Virus record (IMG/VR): IMGVR_UViG_3300035670_001440
Coordinates: 1-20,752 of that record
Direction: 5' to 3' (one strand)
Length of the DNA: 20,752 bases
Source: a virus
The translations under genes were made by a program, and so were the position numbers. A model generated the notes under the pieces. The model did not search any database. It saw only the letters and a program-made list of their open reading frames with translations, and had not been told where the DNA came from. Of the stretch, positions 5,464-13,733 are shown piece by piece. Numbering within the stretch: position 1 is the stretch's first letter; each line of letters begins with the position of its first letter.

Positions 5464-8303
5464 GTCAGTCCCTTACCATAGCCTTTCGCAACATAGTCAA
5501 ATGTCGCTGGGTTGGTGCTTACCGATCCGCCCGTATAGGTCGTGATCGTAAAGCCTGTTCTGCTCTTTCCAGAAATAACATAGCGATCACCGTTTGCCAA
5601 CGACACAGAAACCCCGATGGCGGGAGTTACCTTGAATGCCGCCGGGAACGTGACCGCGTATGTTCCTGTGTAAGTTATGTCGCTGGCGCTCTCAACGCGA
5701 TCCGGCATGTCAACGATGGCTTTAAGCCCGCGAACAGCAGGCGCAGCGGTGGCACCCACGAAGTCATCGTCTCCAGCCTTACTCGTCAGGATGGCGCGGA
5801 ACTTGATAGCACGGGCAGCAATGTCACCAACGACAAAGTTTCTCCAAGCCGACCATGTGGGTGATGCGCTGGGATCGTCGTCGGTGTAAGCCATCTGCGT
5901 GCGGACTGATACCGTGTCGAACTGGCTCGGGTCTCCGTCGAATACGCCTTCGCGGAAGTCGAAAGTTCCGCCAGCATCGTCAAACGTGTTCACATAATCA
6001 AGGAAATCGACATCAATGTCGGTTTTGACCCGACTCACATATTTCGCACCGAGATCGACATAGTTGTCAAAATAATAGATGCCGGACGTTGCGACCGATC
6101 CGCCGCCGCCGTCGAACAGCCCGAGGCCCTCATCGAAATCGCTGATATAGTCATCAAACAGCAGGCTGGTATCAAGCGTCAGATAAGTGCCATAGTCGTC
6201 GCTGGTGACTACAACCGATGACTTTGTGCCGCTGAATGATGGATCTTCCTGACGGGTCTCAACCACGTTCAGAGAGTCAATGTCAGACACATTGGTCACG
6301 ACAACGATGCTGGACGGATTGGCGCTGAGATTGCCCAGCTTGTCCACGGCCTTGATGAAGTATGTGCCTGTCTTGGCCGGGATCACAACGCTGTTCGCTG
6401 GACGAGAAACCTTGTCCACCATGTCGATGGCGTTTTGATAAGACGCGCCCGATGTCGCCCTCGCGTAGCGGATTTTGTAATGCGACAGATCAAGGTCAGG
6501 CGATGGCGTCCATGTCAGGTGCAAGCTGTTACCGACCACGTTGGCCGAAAAGTCCTCTACATCCTGCGGCAGGGCCGCGAAGATGCTGACGTAAAAGTTG
6601 GACACGGTGGTCCAATCACCACGGATGCCAAGGGCGTTGATGCCACGCGCCCTAACATCAAAAGCGCCGTCAGACACGCCAACCGCCTCAAATTCATTCG
6701 AGGTGGATCGTCCAAGCGATTTCCATGCTGTTGCACCGTATTTGCGATACTGCACTTCAAACTGGTCGATGTTTTCAGCACTTGATGTCACCGTGATAAG
6801 GAGCGCGCCGACAACCTGCTCGTTGACCAGCCGCAATTCCCCGTTGATCGTGACGCCAACGCCGCCCACCTCATAGTACGCTGGCAGGTTGGAGTTGTTT
6901 GCAGCGAGTTCTTCTTCTTCGGCATCCCATGCGAATGCCTCTTGGCTGGTCTCGCGCAGCACCAAGCCAACGCGGACGCCGCCAGCCTCAGAGATCAGCA
7001 GCTTCCAAGATTTGACCTCGAACTCTTTATTCGTGAAGCCATACTCGGCAACGGTCAGATCGATGATGTCGCCGACCTCAAGCGAAAGCGCGGACAGCCC
7101 GAACTCTGCCGAGATCGTCATCTGCTCACGGGATCGGAAAAGAGCCTGCTTGGCGATCCGCTGCGCCCTTGCGCCATTGGTCACCATCGGCAGCGGCAGG
7201 TCCATGACATTTTCGATGCCGTTGTCTTCGGTGTTCAGGAAGAAGCTGCTGCTGACTGTTGGGTAATCGGCTTCGATCCAATCCGCGCTGGCATTGACGA
7301 AGCTGCCGACGACCCGGTTAAAGTTATCTCGCCGGGACATTTTGGTCGGCAGCGTGATACTGCTGCGGAGATCATCAAGCGTGAAGGATTTGACGGGCGC
7401 TTCATAGACGCCGACCCGCAGCTTCCATTCCCCGCCAGAATAGTAGAGCGCACCATTGCAAGACTGCATCATGTCGGACAGCGCAGAGCCAACTGTCGAG
7501 TCTGCCCTGATAACGCCGTTGATGGTGTAGCGGTCCTGAGTGCCGCTTTTTAGTGGGATGTTGTCGTCGCAGTCATTGGCAGCCGCAGAGAAGAACGTGT
7601 CGTTCACCGTGCTGTCGCTCAGGCCATATGCGGAGGTGATGTAGTCGCGGATGCAGAGAGCCGCGTTGGCGCTGTAGGCCGTCGTGGCTGTCCTCGGGTC
7701 ATAGACCTTCTTGCCCTTCACGACAGCCGTGAACGTCGGGATGCCACCGCCGAACACGTCGGCATCATATTCCAGGCGGACATAAAGATGAGCGATGCCA
7801 TATCCGATAAACGTTGAAGGCACGCCAGCATCTGAAACCATCGTTGCGTCGGCTGTCGTCTGGGAGCCGTCGCGCTTGATGATCCTGATCTTGCTTTTCC
7901 AGCGCGTGCCAGTGACAAAGCCAGACCCATCGATAGTGACGATCTCATCGTTGATGTAGATATCGCCGATTTCCTCGACCTCATGGCCCGCCAGCGTGAT
8001 TATCATATGCAGGAATTTGTTGTCGGTCCCGGTTTCGTCGATGTAGGTCAGGACGCCGCCCTTGCGCACTTCTCCATAGACATATTCCTGAGGGGCGGCT
8101 GGCTCTCTGATATTCAGCAGCGTGCCTTTGTTCTCAAGCCCGCTTGGGGCTGATAATTTGCGGAGCGCAGCCGTGGTCAGGGCCGTATATCCGACATAGC
8201 CGATGATGCTGGCAAAAGTGATAGATGTGCCGAAAACAGTAATTGCCGTCGCGGCGGTGGCCGGAATGGCTGCGGCAACGACGGCTGCGACTACCTGCGG
8301 CAT
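5460..8303 (-). CDS. Lambda J-like tail tip / host-specificity protein with FN3 domains
   Basis: ATG 8303 is preferred over an in-frame GTG at 8312 because a GGAG lies 10 nt upstream of it; the product is 947 residues. The N-terminus is hydrophobic and Ala-rich (residues 3-45), followed by REPAAPQEYVYGEVRKGGVL, the signature segment of J-like tail proteins. Hub-like beta domains run to about residue 465. Two fibronectin type III-like domains cover about 475-575 and 577-672 (SLHLTWTPSPDLDLSHYKI). The remaining 270 residues are Asp/Gly-rich beta structure, probably the receptor-facing end. It closes the baseplate and carries or contacts the fibre encoded immediately downstream (ATGA overlap). 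Its position after an NlpC-like gene matches GTA and lambda tail-tip order. Confidence 0.92.
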   Translation of the reverse strand: MPQVVAAVVAAAIPATAATAITVFGTSITFASIIGYVGYTALTTAALRKLSAPSGLENKGTLLNIREPAAPQEYVYGEVRKGGVLTYIDETGTDNKFLHMIITLAGHEVEEIGDIYINDEIVTIDGSGFVTGTRWKSKIRIIKRDGSQTTADATMVSDAGVPSTFIGYGIAHLYVRLEYDADVFGGGIPTFTAVVKGKKVYDPRTATTAYSANAALCIRDYITSAYGLSDSTVNDTFFSAAANDCDDNIPLKSGTQDRYTINGVIRADSTVGSALSDMMQSCNGALYYSGGEWKLRVGVYEAPVKSFTLDDLRSSITLPTKMSRRDNFNRVVGSFVNASADWIEADYPTVSSSFFLNTEDNGIENVMDLPLPMVTNGARAQRIAKQALFRSREQMTISAEFGLSALSLEVGDIIDLTVAEYGFTNKEFEVKSWKLLISEAGGVRVGLVLRETSQEAFAWDAEEEELAANNSNLPAYYEVGGVGVTINGELRLVNEQVVGALLITVTSSAENIDQFEVQYRKYGATAWKSLGRSTSNEFEAVGVSDGAFDVRARGINALGIRGDWTTVSNFYVSIFAALPQDVEDFSANVVGNSLHLTWTPSPDLDLSHYKIRYARATSGASYQNAIDMVDKVSRPANSVVIPAKTGTYFIKAVDKLGNLSANPSSIVVVTNVSDIDSLNVVETRQEDPSFSGTKSSVVVTSDDYGTYLTLDTSLLFDDYISDFDEGLGLFDGGGGSVATSGIYYFDNYVDLGAKYVSRVKTDIDVDFLDYVNTFDDAGGTFDFREGVFDGDPSQFDTVSVRTQMAYTDDDPSASPTWSAWRNFVVGDIAARAIKFRAILTSKAGDDDFVGATAAPAVRGLKAIVDMPDRVESASDITYTGTYAVTFPAAFKVTPAIGVSVSLANGDRYVISGKSRTGFTITTYTGGSVSTNPATFDYVAKGYGKGLT

Positions 8304-8707
8304 TTGACCCACGCTCCATCAATCATCTCGATTGGGATGTATTCTACAGTGTCATCGCCGAGAAATACAGCGTTGATCCCCATCGCAATCCCCAAGGCAT
8401 AGCCCGTGAAGTATGGCCTAGCAGATTTCGTCACAACAAGCGATCCCCTCGGAGGAAATCCATCGACCCGGCTCATGCCAGCATCAAGCGCGTCAACCAT
8501 GCTGCAATGACCGAAACTATCCTGCATCAGCTTGGCAAACTGCTTCGGCCCGAGGTCGGCGTATTTGCCGATGAAGTGGTCAGCATAGCCAGCGCCGTGC
8601 ATCACCCGCCAAGCCCCGTTTGTGAATGTGAAGCAGTCATGTTCGCCCAGGACAAACTTGCGCCCGCGCTGTGCCTTCACATAGCTGATTAGGCTTTCCG
8701 GCCCCAT
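8291..8707 (-). CDS. NlpC/P60-like tail-tip protein (DUF6950-type)
   Basis: The 138-residue protein starts at ATG 8707, overlapping the upstream gene by 19 nt and the tail tip gene at its 3' end. Residues 21-33 (GEHDCFTFTNGAW) carry a Cys25 placed as the nucleophile of NlpC/P60-type peptidases, and ALGIAMGINAVFLGDD (about 104-119) resembles the C-terminal strand pair of the DUF6950 branch. In this slot of the tail operon such proteins assist tail-tip assembly or locally cut peptidoglycan during entry, as for GTA gp14. A catalytic histidine is not obvious to me, so activity is uncertain. The family name is from memory and of moderate certainty. Confidence 0.75.
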   Translation of the reverse strand: MGPESLISYVKAQRGRKFVLGEHDCFTFTNGAWRVMHGAGYADHFIGKYADLGPKQFAKLMQDSFGHCSMVDALDAGMSRVDGFPPRGSLVVTKSARPYFTGYALGIAMGINAVFLGDDTVEYIPIEMIDGAWVKCRR

Positions 8708-9237
8708 ACGATCTCTTTGTCTTGCAGCTTGGTGACATGATCGAAGAAGGTGTCGCTGGGATACCTGATCTTGTGGTTCGCTGAGGTGTATCTGCGCGTA
8801 TTCGGCCTTTGCAGCGTGACGAGCTTGCTCTCAACGCTGAGGGTCACTCTCATGCTCTCGCCGCTGTGTTCGATGGTCATCACGTCCATGAATCCGCTGA
8901 AGACCTCCAGCGCACCAGAGACGCCTTCCACGCCGAAATAGACGCGGGCCACGCGGCCCTGATAGTTCTCCTGCAAGGCCAGCGAGATGATGCTGGAACT
9001 GATGCCTGAGAGCGTGATTGTGATGCCTGATGCCGTCAGATCGGCGACTTCCGCGATGCCGTCGATGTTCAGCAGATATCCAGCGCCCGTGTAGGTTTCG
9101 CTGTTGATGGTCTTGTCGCCAAAGCCTGTCCAAATGCGGATCGCCCCGCTGTCGAACAGCAGTTCAACCGCATAGAAAAGCGTGACGCTTTCGCCAGCCA
9201 GCGCAGCCGCCATGCCTGCCGGAAGTGTGCGGCTCAT
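8689..9237 (-). CDS. Tail hub protein, DUF2163/BR0599-like
   Basis: ATG 9237 overlaps the upstream stop as ATGA, so it is chosen over a longer frame from 9297; the product is 182 residues. It begins SRTLPAGMAAAL, continues with FYAVELLFDSGAIRIWTGFG, and ends with LQRPNTRRYTSANHKIRYP then LQDKEIVWG. That pattern of a domain about the size of DUF2163 ending in an Arg/Tyr/Pro-rich segment recalls baseplate hub proteins of GTA-like and many alphaproteobacterial siphophages. It lies between the distal-tail-like gene and the NlpC-like gene exactly as in GTA-type tails. Function as a structural hub is inferred from order and family resemblance. Confidence 0.75.
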   Translation of the reverse strand: MSRTLPAGMAAALAGESVTLFYAVELLFDSGAIRIWTGFGDKTINSETYTGAGYLLNIDGIAEVADLTASGITITLSGISSSIISLALQENYQGRVARVYFGVEGVSGALEVFSGFMDVMTIEHSGESMRVTLSVESKLVTLQRPNTRRYTSANHKIRYPSDTFFDHVTKLQDKEIVWGRKA

Positions 9238-9854
9238 CCGATGGCCTCCATAGCGCTGAAGCTGATCCCGTAGATCGATGCCTCGTTGATCGACCATGCC
9301 GTCTCATTGGAGGCCAGCCTGAAGCGGCCAACGGCATTGGTGACCGTGACGGTGGCATTGTCAGCCGGAGCCGTGCGGATGTGCGGCCAGAGCGAAAGCG
9401 TGGCCTCTCCGCTGCCGTTGGTGTTCACGTCCTCCAACACCTTGTGCAGCGTTGCCGTTCCGGCTGCGCCAAGCTGGATGTAATCGCCAGCCTTGAGCCA
9501 ATCGGTGACATCAGCCGTGCAGCCGTCGATGTTCAGTTCTTCGCCTGTCTGGCTGCCACCGTTCACTCTGGGCGTGCCACCAATGGCTCCTTGCGGGACG
9601 CAGCTTCTGGAGTCTCCCATCGTGAACGTGCCAAAGCGACCGCGCAGGCTGACAAGCCAAGCAATCCATATTGCGGCATCTGCACGCTTCATGGGCGGCA
9701 ATGTCACGTCTGCCTGCCACATCTGCCCTGCGCTGGCCTGCGCTTGGCCCGAGAAAGTAAATGGCGACATCTCATAAATAACTGCGTTGACCGCTCGCAG
9801 TTCCACGTTGCGAACACCTGTATGAGATGGGAAGCTGAGAGGATAAGTTGTCAT
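9234..9854 (-). CDS. Distal tail (Dit)-like minor tail protein
   Basis: The 206-residue product starts at ATG 9854 in an ATGA overlap with the tape measure stop. Beta-rich sequence with SPFTFSGQAQASAGQMWQAD at 30-49 and VTLPPMKRADAAIWIAWLVS at 50-69 is typical of the first baseplate protein encoded after the tape measure in alphaproteobacterial siphophages. It also contains GRFGTFTMGD. It should form the ring at the tail's distal end where the tube meets the tip. A Dit role is inferred chiefly from position and length. Confidence 0.72.
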   Translation of the reverse strand: MTTYPLSFPSHTGVRNVELRAVNAVIYEMSPFTFSGQAQASAGQMWQADVTLPPMKRADAAIWIAWLVSLRGRFGTFTMGDSRSCVPQGAIGGTPRVNGGSQTGEELNIDGCTADVTDWLKAGDYIQLGAAGTATLHKVLEDVNTNGSGEATLSLWPHIRTAPADNATVTVTNAVGRFRLASNETAWSINEASIYGISFSAMEAIG

Positions 9855-11566
9855 GCGAAGCCCATCCCATTGACGCTGCGCCGCTGTGCATCAAACACGG
9901 CAGCCTTGGCGCTGTCCGCAATCTGCGGCATCAGCGATTTGATCTCGGCCCGGACGGTCTGTTGCACGCCCGTGGAGACGTTGATGTTCTGAACGACAGT
10001 CACCCCGCCGCCGCCGTTGACTGCCGCCTTTGCTTGCGGGACAGACAGCACGCGGCCTGCGCTAGAAGGCACAAACAACTCGCGACCATGCTCGCCGACA
10101 ACAGAAGGCTGGCCAGCCATAAGCGCGCCGCCTGATGCGCTGCCAGTGATACCAAGTGCGCCTCCAATTGCGCCAAGGATACCAGAGCCACCTGTAGTCG
10201 CGGTTGCGAAAGAGCCGACAAGGCGCTGCACTACCAGAACCCGATACAGTTCCTTGATGATGTCTGCGGCCATAGACCTAAAGGCGTCCTTCGCACTCAT
10301 AGTTCCATCGACAATGCCCATAAAGGCATCTTCCATAGACGACTGAATAGTCGATGAGATGCTCTCAAATTCTGTAAGCGTCAGGCCAAGGGCTTCAACC
10401 TGCGCTTTGTAGGCTTCCAAAGCAGCTTTAGATTTTTCGCGGGCGGCAGTTGATCTGCCCTGAGCCTTCGTATTGTCCTCAATGACAATGGTTTCTAGTT
10501 CGATGACTTCGGTTTGGTCTTTGTGAGCATTTGTCACAGCGACAAGGTTTGCCTTTGCAGCTTCAGCAGCCGCCTCGGCATTTGCGAGGATTGACGAGTC
10601 AGGAATGCTTGCAACATTCGCCTCATAATCTCTAACCCTAGCAAGAGCGGCCTGAGTTTTTCCGACCTCAGAATAAGCGTCGGCTACTTCTTGAACCTCG
10701 CCCTTCAAGCCTTTTGCATATTCGGTCGCAGAAACGAATGCCCGATCAGCGTTCATCTGCCCGAACAGGAAGTCGTTTGCAGCAGCCGTAAGCCCTGCAA
10801 TGGCCTGCGCAGTTTCAATCAGGATCGGCGCAAGATTGATCAGCGCAACGCTAAGGTTGGCAGAAATCACAGAAGACATCGCATCCAGCTTGTCGCCAGC
10901 CTCGGCAGCTTGCCGAATGATGTCTTCATCAATCACCACGCCCAAGGACTGCGCTTCTTCACGCATTTTTGCGAGTCCATCAGAACCCTCAGAAAGCATG
11001 TTGATCATCTTGACGCCGGATTTGCCAAACAGATCTGCGGCAAGTGTTGCGCGCTGCATTGGGTTTTCGACGGCAGCAATTTTGTTGGCGATCATTTCCA
11101 AAGCATTAGGCAATGGAACAGATGCAAGATCAGTTGCGGACAGGCCAAGAGCCTGCAATGAGTCCTTGGCCGCGCTGCCGCCGCCTGCTGCATCGCCAAG
11201 GTTCTTTGAAAGAACGACAAGCGCCTGCTGCAAGGTATCTTGCTGAATGCCGCTCATTTGAGCCGCGTATCGCAATTCCTGCAAAGCCGTTGTTGTGATG
11301 CCAATCGAGTCTGCCGCATCAGCAAGATCGCCCATGCGATCAGCAGCGGCTTTGACCGACGTGGCAAGCTGTTGAAAAACAGCCACGGCGGCTAAGCCTT
11401 GCGCTGCGACAGCCAGCTTGCCGAACATGTCTCCAGCGCCAGATAAGTCTTTGTTGGCCTTTTGCGCGAACTTTTCAATGCGCCGCGAGTTTGCCGCCAT
11501 AGCTTTGGCAAACTCTTTGTCCTTGGCGGCCAAGATGATGTTTAGCTGTTCAGCACTAATTGCCAT
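9851..11566 (-). CDS. Tail tape measure protein
   Basis: ATG 11566 is chosen over an adjacent TTG at 11569; the product is 571 residues. It is long, helical and Ala-rich, with coiled-coil stretches (residues about 1-60, 190-260, 280-400), a hydrophobic region (about 230-260, LSVALINLAPILIETAQAIAGL) and a Gly-rich C-terminal segment ending in VGEHGRELFVPSSAGRV, a hallmark of tape measure C-termini. At the usual 1.5 angstrom per residue this would set a tail of roughly 85 nm. It overlaps the tail chaperone frame upstream and the Dit-like gene downstream. The middle of the gene (about 10400-10800) is poorer in GC than its flanks. Confidence 0.92.
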   Translation of the reverse strand: MAISAEQLNIILAAKDKEFAKAMAANSRRIEKFAQKANKDLSGAGDMFGKLAVAAQGLAAVAVFQQLATSVKAAADRMGDLADAADSIGITTTALQELRYAAQMSGIQQDTLQQALVVLSKNLGDAAGGGSAAKDSLQALGLSATDLASVPLPNALEMIANKIAAVENPMQRATLAADLFGKSGVKMINMLSEGSDGLAKMREEAQSLGVVIDEDIIRQAAEAGDKLDAMSSVISANLSVALINLAPILIETAQAIAGLTAAANDFLFGQMNADRAFVSATEYAKGLKGEVQEVADAYSEVGKTQAALARVRDYEANVASIPDSSILANAEAAAEAAKANLVAVTNAHKDQTEVIELETIVIEDNTKAQGRSTAAREKSKAALEAYKAQVEALGLTLTEFESISSTIQSSMEDAFMGIVDGTMSAKDAFRSMAADIIKELYRVLVVQRLVGSFATATTGGSGILGAIGGALGITGSASGGALMAGQPSVVGEHGRELFVPSSAGRVLSVPQAKAAVNGGGGVTVVQNINVSTGVQQTVRAEIKSLMPQIADSAKAAVFDAQRRSVNGMGFA

Positions 11567-11735
11567 CAACCTGCCTCACAAGTTCGCGGAACTGCTCCGC
11601 TGTCATCGCGTCATCACCGGGCTTCTTCGGCGCATGTGCATCATGCCAGCCTTGGAAAACAAGCCAAGCGTCTTTCGGGATCATATCACGGATTTCTTCA
11701 GGGCGTAAGCCGATCACAATACCGTTCTTGATCAT
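11556..11735 (-). CDS. Second tail assembly chaperone frame (T of G/GT)
   Basis: This frame is -1 relative to the upstream chaperone gene. Read from its own ATG at 11735, which overlaps that gene's TGA as ATGA, it encodes 59 residues ending at TAG 11556, including PKDAWLVFQGWHDAHAPKKP and AMTAEQFRELVRQV. The frame is also open back to the run of nine A at 11778-11786, so it can instead be the tail of a 192-residue fusion. Short proteins with Trp-rich middle and a Pro-Gly then EFxxL ending are typical second tail-chaperone modules found just before tape measure genes. It overlaps the tape measure start by 11 nt. It was below usual ORF length cut-offs. Confidence 0.82.
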   Translation of the reverse strand: MIKNGIVIGLRPEEIRDMIPKDAWLVFQGWHDAHAPKKPGDDAMTAEQFRELVRQVDGN

Positions 11736-12133
11736 GCCTCTGACGTTAAGGCGGTCAATTCTTGGTCCTCTAGTGGCTTTTTTTTTGAGGCTTTTTCGAT
11801 TTCTTCCGCCGTGTCTGGCATGAAGGCGATGCCGAGGACGGCCTGCGCGATCTGGTAAAGCCGCAAAAGGTCAGCAGGCGTTGCCGACGACAACACCTTG
11901 TCGGCCTCTGCGTCTTTCATGCCGCCGCCGACAAGCCCCAATGCCAAAAGGTCTTTTACCTCAGTGCTGGTCGGCTTCTTGCCACGGCCAAAGACGCCAT
12001 CCCAGAAATCAAAGATGCCTCGGTGCTTGTCCTCAAACCGCTCAATCTCACGATTGCGGAGCAGGAAAACGTAAGAGGTGCCGCCGATGTATTCGACGAC
12101 ACCCCCACGCGGCGCTTCTGCCGTGATGCTCAT
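11732..12133 (-). CDS. Tail assembly chaperone, GTA gp10-like (G product)
   Basis: The 133-residue protein starts at ATG 12133, sharing a base with the tail tube stop (TAATG). Residues 45-72 (WDGVFGRGKKPTSTEVKDLL, LGLVGGGM) carry the pattern of GTA-type tail chaperone proteins, where a Trp-x-x-(L/V)FG segment is followed by a short helix and a Gly-rich turn. It lies between the tail tube and tape measure genes, where lambda G and GT sit. Codons 116-119 read TCA AAA AAA AAG, a slippery sequence giving access to the -1 frame. The product would coat the tape measure during tail tube assembly and is not expected in the virion. Confidence 0.82.
   Translation of the reverse strand: MSITAEAPRGGVVEYIGGTSYVFLLRNREIERFEDKHRGIFDFWDGVFGRGKKPTSTEVKDLLALGLVGGGMKDAEADKVLSSATPADLLRLYQIAQAVLGIAFMPDTAEEIEKASKKKPLEDQELTALTSEA
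11778..11786 (-). promoter_or_regulatory. Run of nine A: putative -1 frameshift site
   Basis: On the coding strand nine consecutive A, followed by G, occupy codons 116-119 of the chaperone gene (Ser-Lys-Lys-Lys). This contains A-AAA-AAG, an efficient bacterial -1 slip heptamer. The -1 frame is open from here through 11556. Position near the 3' end of the first chaperone frame is where most tailed phages place the frameshift making a G-T fusion. No strong downstream stem was identified by eye. Confidence 0.72.
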
Positions 12134-12558
12134 TAGGCAGCCGTGAACGTGACTGCGCCAGTGCTGGACAGCGTGACAGAGTAGGTCACGCCGCCTTCAG
12201 TCTCGCCGCCAAATTCCAGCGACTCGATGTAGAAAGCGCCAGCATAGGTGCCGAAAGCCGGAACGGTGACGGTAAAGTTGGCTTTGGCGTCCGCCTGCAT
12301 TGCGACGGTGTTCATGCGTGCTTCGGTGGCGCTGTCTTCAAAGAAGCCGTCGCCAGAAATCGAAACGCTTTTCAGGCCGCCGAGGTTTTCGGTCCACAGT
12401 GCGCCGCCGGGAGTGGTGCAATCCGGGGTGGTCACGTCGATCATGGAGTTGTTGATCGTCATGGTCTTGCTGTTCAGCCCGCAAAGGTTCGCAAAGACTT
12501 CCGGCGATGCGCCATCGCCAATCTTTACGAGCAGGGCGCGTCCAAGTTGTTTAGCCAT
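12133..12558 (-). CDS. Major tail tube protein (TP901-1/GTA family)
   Basis: The 141-residue product starts at ATG 12558 behind a GGAGG with a 5-nt spacer. It is beta-rich and Cys-poor; MAKQLGRALLVKIGDG at the start, DVTTPDCTTPGGALWTENLG in the middle and GAFYIESLEFGGETEGGVTY near the end are typical of the short major tail proteins of the TP901-1/GTA gp9 type. It polymerises as stacked hexamers around the tape measure. The gene has its own 44-nt leader containing an element shared with the capsid gene leader, consistent with high expression. Confidence 0.92.
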   Translation of the reverse strand: MAKQLGRALLVKIGDGASPEVFANLCGLNSKTMTINNSMIDVTTPDCTTPGGALWTENLGGLKSVSISGDGFFEDSATEARMNTVAMQADAKANFTVTVPAFGTYAGAFYIESLEFGGETEGGVTYSVTLSSTGAVTFTAA

Positions 12559-12589
12559 GATGGCCTCCGTTTAAAGGGCTTGCCCAAGG
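12554..12589 (-). promoter_or_regulatory. Leader element of the tail tube gene (copy 2)
   Basis: On the coding strand this holds CCTTGGGCAAG, ten unrelated bases, then GGAGGCCATCATGGC, which includes the Shine-Dalgarno and start codon. The same two blocks with the same 10-nt spacer occur before the capsid gene (15827-15862); 27 of 36 positions agree. The first block is a near-palindrome (CTTG-GG-CAAG) and is flanked here by GGG and CCC, so it may form a short hairpin. Function is unknown; a translational enhancer, RNA-stability element or protein site are possible. Confidence 0.65.
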
Positions 12590-12602
12590 CCCGTTGCTAG
12601 GC

Positions 12603-13013
12603 TCACTCGAGCAATGCCCGAAGCACGATCACAGCCGTATAGCCACGGCCATCAGGGTCTCTTGTAACACTGTGGGTCTGGAAAATCAATTCGACCAGCG
12701 TGAACCCGGTGACGGTCACGCTTGTCTCTTGGCGATGCAAAGCAGCCTGCACAGCCTCGACAATCCGCACCGCCTCGACTCGGCCAGACGCCGATCTGCT
12801 TTCGGCCTCAAGGCTGATATCGACCGATACGCCGACAGTAGTGTCCGTATCGGCAGCGGTGGGCGTGATGTCACCAAAGCGCAGATATGGAAACGTGACG
12901 CCCTGCGGCGGCTCGTCATAAATCCGCGTTGACACAAGCGTAGTCACACCAGCGTTTGCTACCAGCGCAGCCCGCAGACCTTTTTGCAGCGCAAGTGCAA
13001 AGCCGTCAGCCAT
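12603..13013 (-). CDS. Tail terminator, DUF3168-like
   Basis: The 136-residue product starts at ATG 13013, overlapping the gp10-like gene by 8 nt. The first 25 residues (ALQKGLRAALVANAGVTTLV) and the following STRIYDEPPQGVTFPYLRFG are characteristic of DUF3168 proteins, the tail terminator/completion family including GTA gp8. Further support is the conserved helix after the strand pair (VRIVEAVQAAL). It caps the growing tail tube and joins it to the head neck. Position between the gp10-like neck gene and the tube gene fits this role. Confidence 0.88.
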   Translation of the reverse strand: MADGFALALQKGLRAALVANAGVTTLVSTRIYDEPPQGVTFPYLRFGDITPTAADTDTTVGVSVDISLEAESRSASGRVEAVRIVEAVQAALHRQETSVTVTGFTLVELIFQTHSVTRDPDGRGYTAVIVLRALLE

Positions 13014-13398
13014 TTGTCGCCTCCTTCAAGCCGCGCCGAATAGCAGACTTGATGCTTCTGCTGAACTTCGGAGCCTGCAATTTCTGCGCTGTGCGGATGT
13101 AAGGCTGCGCGGCTGTTTCACCGCGATTGCCTTTTTTGCGCCCAAACTCAACAGCCTTGGCTTTGATTTGCTCATCGCGTGCTGGCGGTGCGGCTTCGAC
13201 CGAACCCATCATGCCTTCATCGCCGTATTGAGTAAATATCCAGCCTTTTAGTTGGCCAGACTTTACTGGCACAAGGCTGCGGGCCATCCTTGCCGCTTGC
13301 TCTGTGTTCAGCTTGATAGACTTAACAACATTGCGGTGGACGGCTTCAGGAGCGTCCCGCAACTGTTTTGCCAGTTTAGACGCGCCAGCAACTTTCAC
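13006..13398 (-). CDS. HK97 gp10-like neck/tail completion protein
   Basis: Start is a GTG at 13398 in a GTGA overlap with the upstream stop; the product is 130 residues. The sequence begins KVAGASKLAKQLRDAPEAVH, has ARMARSLVPVKSGQLKGWI (about 36-54), and ends in a YIRTAQKLQ helix, the pattern of the HK97 gp10 family: small basic proteins that act at the head-tail interface or in tail completion. Its length matches the family. It sits between head closure and tail terminator genes and overlaps the latter by 8 nt, the standard order. Confidence 0.87.
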   Translation of the reverse strand: MKVAGASKLAKQLRDAPEAVHRNVVKSIKLNTEQAARMARSLVPVKSGQLKGWIFTQYGDEGMMGSVEAAPPARDEQIKAKAVEFGRKKGNRGETAAQPYIRTAQKLQAPKFSRSIKSAIRRGLKEATNG

Positions 13399-13733
13399 GC
13401 TGCCACCCCGCGCTCAAGCAGGAACTCAATCACCGCGTTCTTGCTGTCGATGTGCGTCACGTTTTTGATGGCCCAAGTGTAGCCACGGATGACAACGCGA
13501 TCAGCAGCCGTGATTGCTCTTGTAATTGTGTCGCCACGGCAGCGCATGGTGGCCATCGCCACGTCGTTCAGCGCGCCGCCCTCAATCATCTCTTTGCCGA
13601 TCCGCTCACGCATGTCAGCCCAGCGCACGCCGTATTCCGACCACCCGGTGTAGACGTTGCCATAAGCATCAACAGCGCCTGCATCGAGGCGCTGGAATGT
13701 AGCACGCTCACCGAATGCGCCAGCCTTAGCCAT
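13395..13733 (-). CDS. Head closure / head-tail joining protein (SPP1 gp16-like)
   Basis: The 112-residue product starts at ATG 13733 with an 8-nt overlap of the connector gene. It opens with GAFGERATFQRLDAGAVDAY and GNVYTGWSEYGVRWADMRER, the hallmark of head closure proteins (an Arg-x-x-(F/V)-x-Arg start, then a Gly-Asn linker and a Trp-Ala strand), and ends with IRGYTWAIKNVTHIDSKN. These beta barrels form a ring under the connector and close the filled capsid. Length and position match the family. Confidence 0.87.
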   Translation of the reverse strand: MAKAGAFGERATFQRLDAGAVDAYGNVYTGWSEYGVRWADMRERIGKEMIEGGALNDVAMATMRCRGDTITRAITAADRVVIRGYTWAIKNVTHIDSKNAVIEFLLERGVAA

